Below are positions 11,878 through 12,232 of a DNA stretch of 12,232 nucleotides, piece by piece. Location: contig JAOXYB010046757.1 of NCBI GenBank assembly GCA_028565635.1, positions 1-12,232 of the forward strand. Reading direction: 5' to 3'. The stretch's first letter is position 1. Every line of letters begins with the position of its first letter. The stretch is from Phoronis ovalis (Eukaryota; Phoronida; Phoronidae). A program made the translations under genes and the position numbers. The notes below the pieces were generated by a model, which saw only the letters and a list, made by a program, of their open reading frames with translations, did no database searches and had not been told where the DNA came from.

Positions 11878-12232
11878 GTAAGTCACATTTTTGAGTTTGA
11901 ACTGTAGTCGAATTATTTATTTATTATTATTCGGCGATGGTGGACAAAAAGGAAATTAACAGAGTCATTTAAACTTCAAGACTCTAGTATCAGTTACCCC
12001 GAAGTTATCACAGTTACTTGTCAGAGTTTGTAATTTTAATGATACACTTGACACGGGACATTGAAAAATAAGACGACAGCGCGAGCGCCGACAGGCGCGA
12101 AGCGCATCTAGGGGGGTCTGGGGGCATGCCCCCCATACAATTTTTGATATTTTTTATGCATTTTCCTGCAATCTGGCACATTCTAAGACCATTTGTATAC
12201 ATATCGTAATTTGTAAGTTTTTGTTTGATAAT
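11878..12232 (+). other. Start of CHP1 intron 1
   Basis: Intron sequence running off the right edge. It contains the GC-rich repeat fragment at 12078-12134. No further exon is present before the window ends. Confidence 0.75.
12078..12134. repeat. GC-rich dispersed-repeat fragment with perfect palindrome
   Basis: An island of GC in AT-rich DNA: interleaved GCGCGAGCGCC and GGCGCGAAGCGC, then a G run and the 14-base palindrome GGGGGCATGCCCCC at 12120-12133. Motifs of this form occur as dispersed repeats in several marine invertebrate genomes, from memory and unchecked. It is probably one end of a non-autonomous element. No partner end is visible before the window ends. Confidence 0.45.

Overview
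This is AT-rich nuclear DNA from a eukaryote, most likely an invertebrate animal. All recognisable genes are animal genes split by short introns with canonical GT..AG junctions. The spaces between exons hold small non-autonomous transposons and foldback repeats. There is no bacterial, plasmid, phage or CRISPR signature. The GC-rich repeat motifs (CCCGGGGGTAC ends near 900 and 1298, GGGGGCATGCCCCC near 12120) remind me of dispersed repeats in marine invertebrate genomes, but I cannot place the phylum from sequence alone.

Layout. 1-210 is an open frame cut by the left edge, possibly the end of a coding sequence. 1337-1807 (minus) is the first coding exon of an unrecognised gene whose product looks mitochondrial. 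It lies head to head with GNPNAT1 (plus, six coding exons, 2142-6637), the glucosamine-6-phosphate N-acetyltransferase of UDP-GlcNAc synthesis. NDUFAF1 (minus, three coding exons, 10919-8353), the CIA30-type complex I assembly factor, faces GNPNAT1 tail to tail. At the right edge the first coding exon of CHP1 (plus, 11811-11877), a myristoylated EF-hand protein, lies head to head with NDUFAF1. The window thus holds two divergent pairs joined by one convergent pair, with canonical polyadenylation signals of both strands meeting at about 7568-7619.

Mobile and repeated DNA. A 399-bp element with 8-bp target duplications lies at 900-1298, in the presumed intron of the left-hand gene. A 658-bp Tc1/mariner-type MITE with perfect 29-bp inverted ends lies in GNPNAT1 intron 4. 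Foldback repeats lie at 637-849 and 9505-9682. Two diverged copies of one dispersed repeat lie at about 2715-2950 and 9730-10008.

Most unusual observation. The last 17 bases of GNPNAT1 intron 5 and first 41 bases of exon 6 (6470-6527) recur as a perfect 58-bp inverted copy inside NDUFAF1 intron 1 (10197-10254). The copied splice acceptor is in sense orientation for the NDUFAF1 transcript, and a GT donor follows a few bases after the copy, giving a possible stop-containing cryptic exon.

The genes serve different housekeeping roles: amino-sugar metabolism, respiratory-chain assembly, and Na+/H+ exchanger and trafficking control. I see no shared pathway. The CHP1-NDUFAF1 proximity matches the linkage I recall on human chromosome 15q15 and may be ancestral. 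I found no new multi-gene system here.
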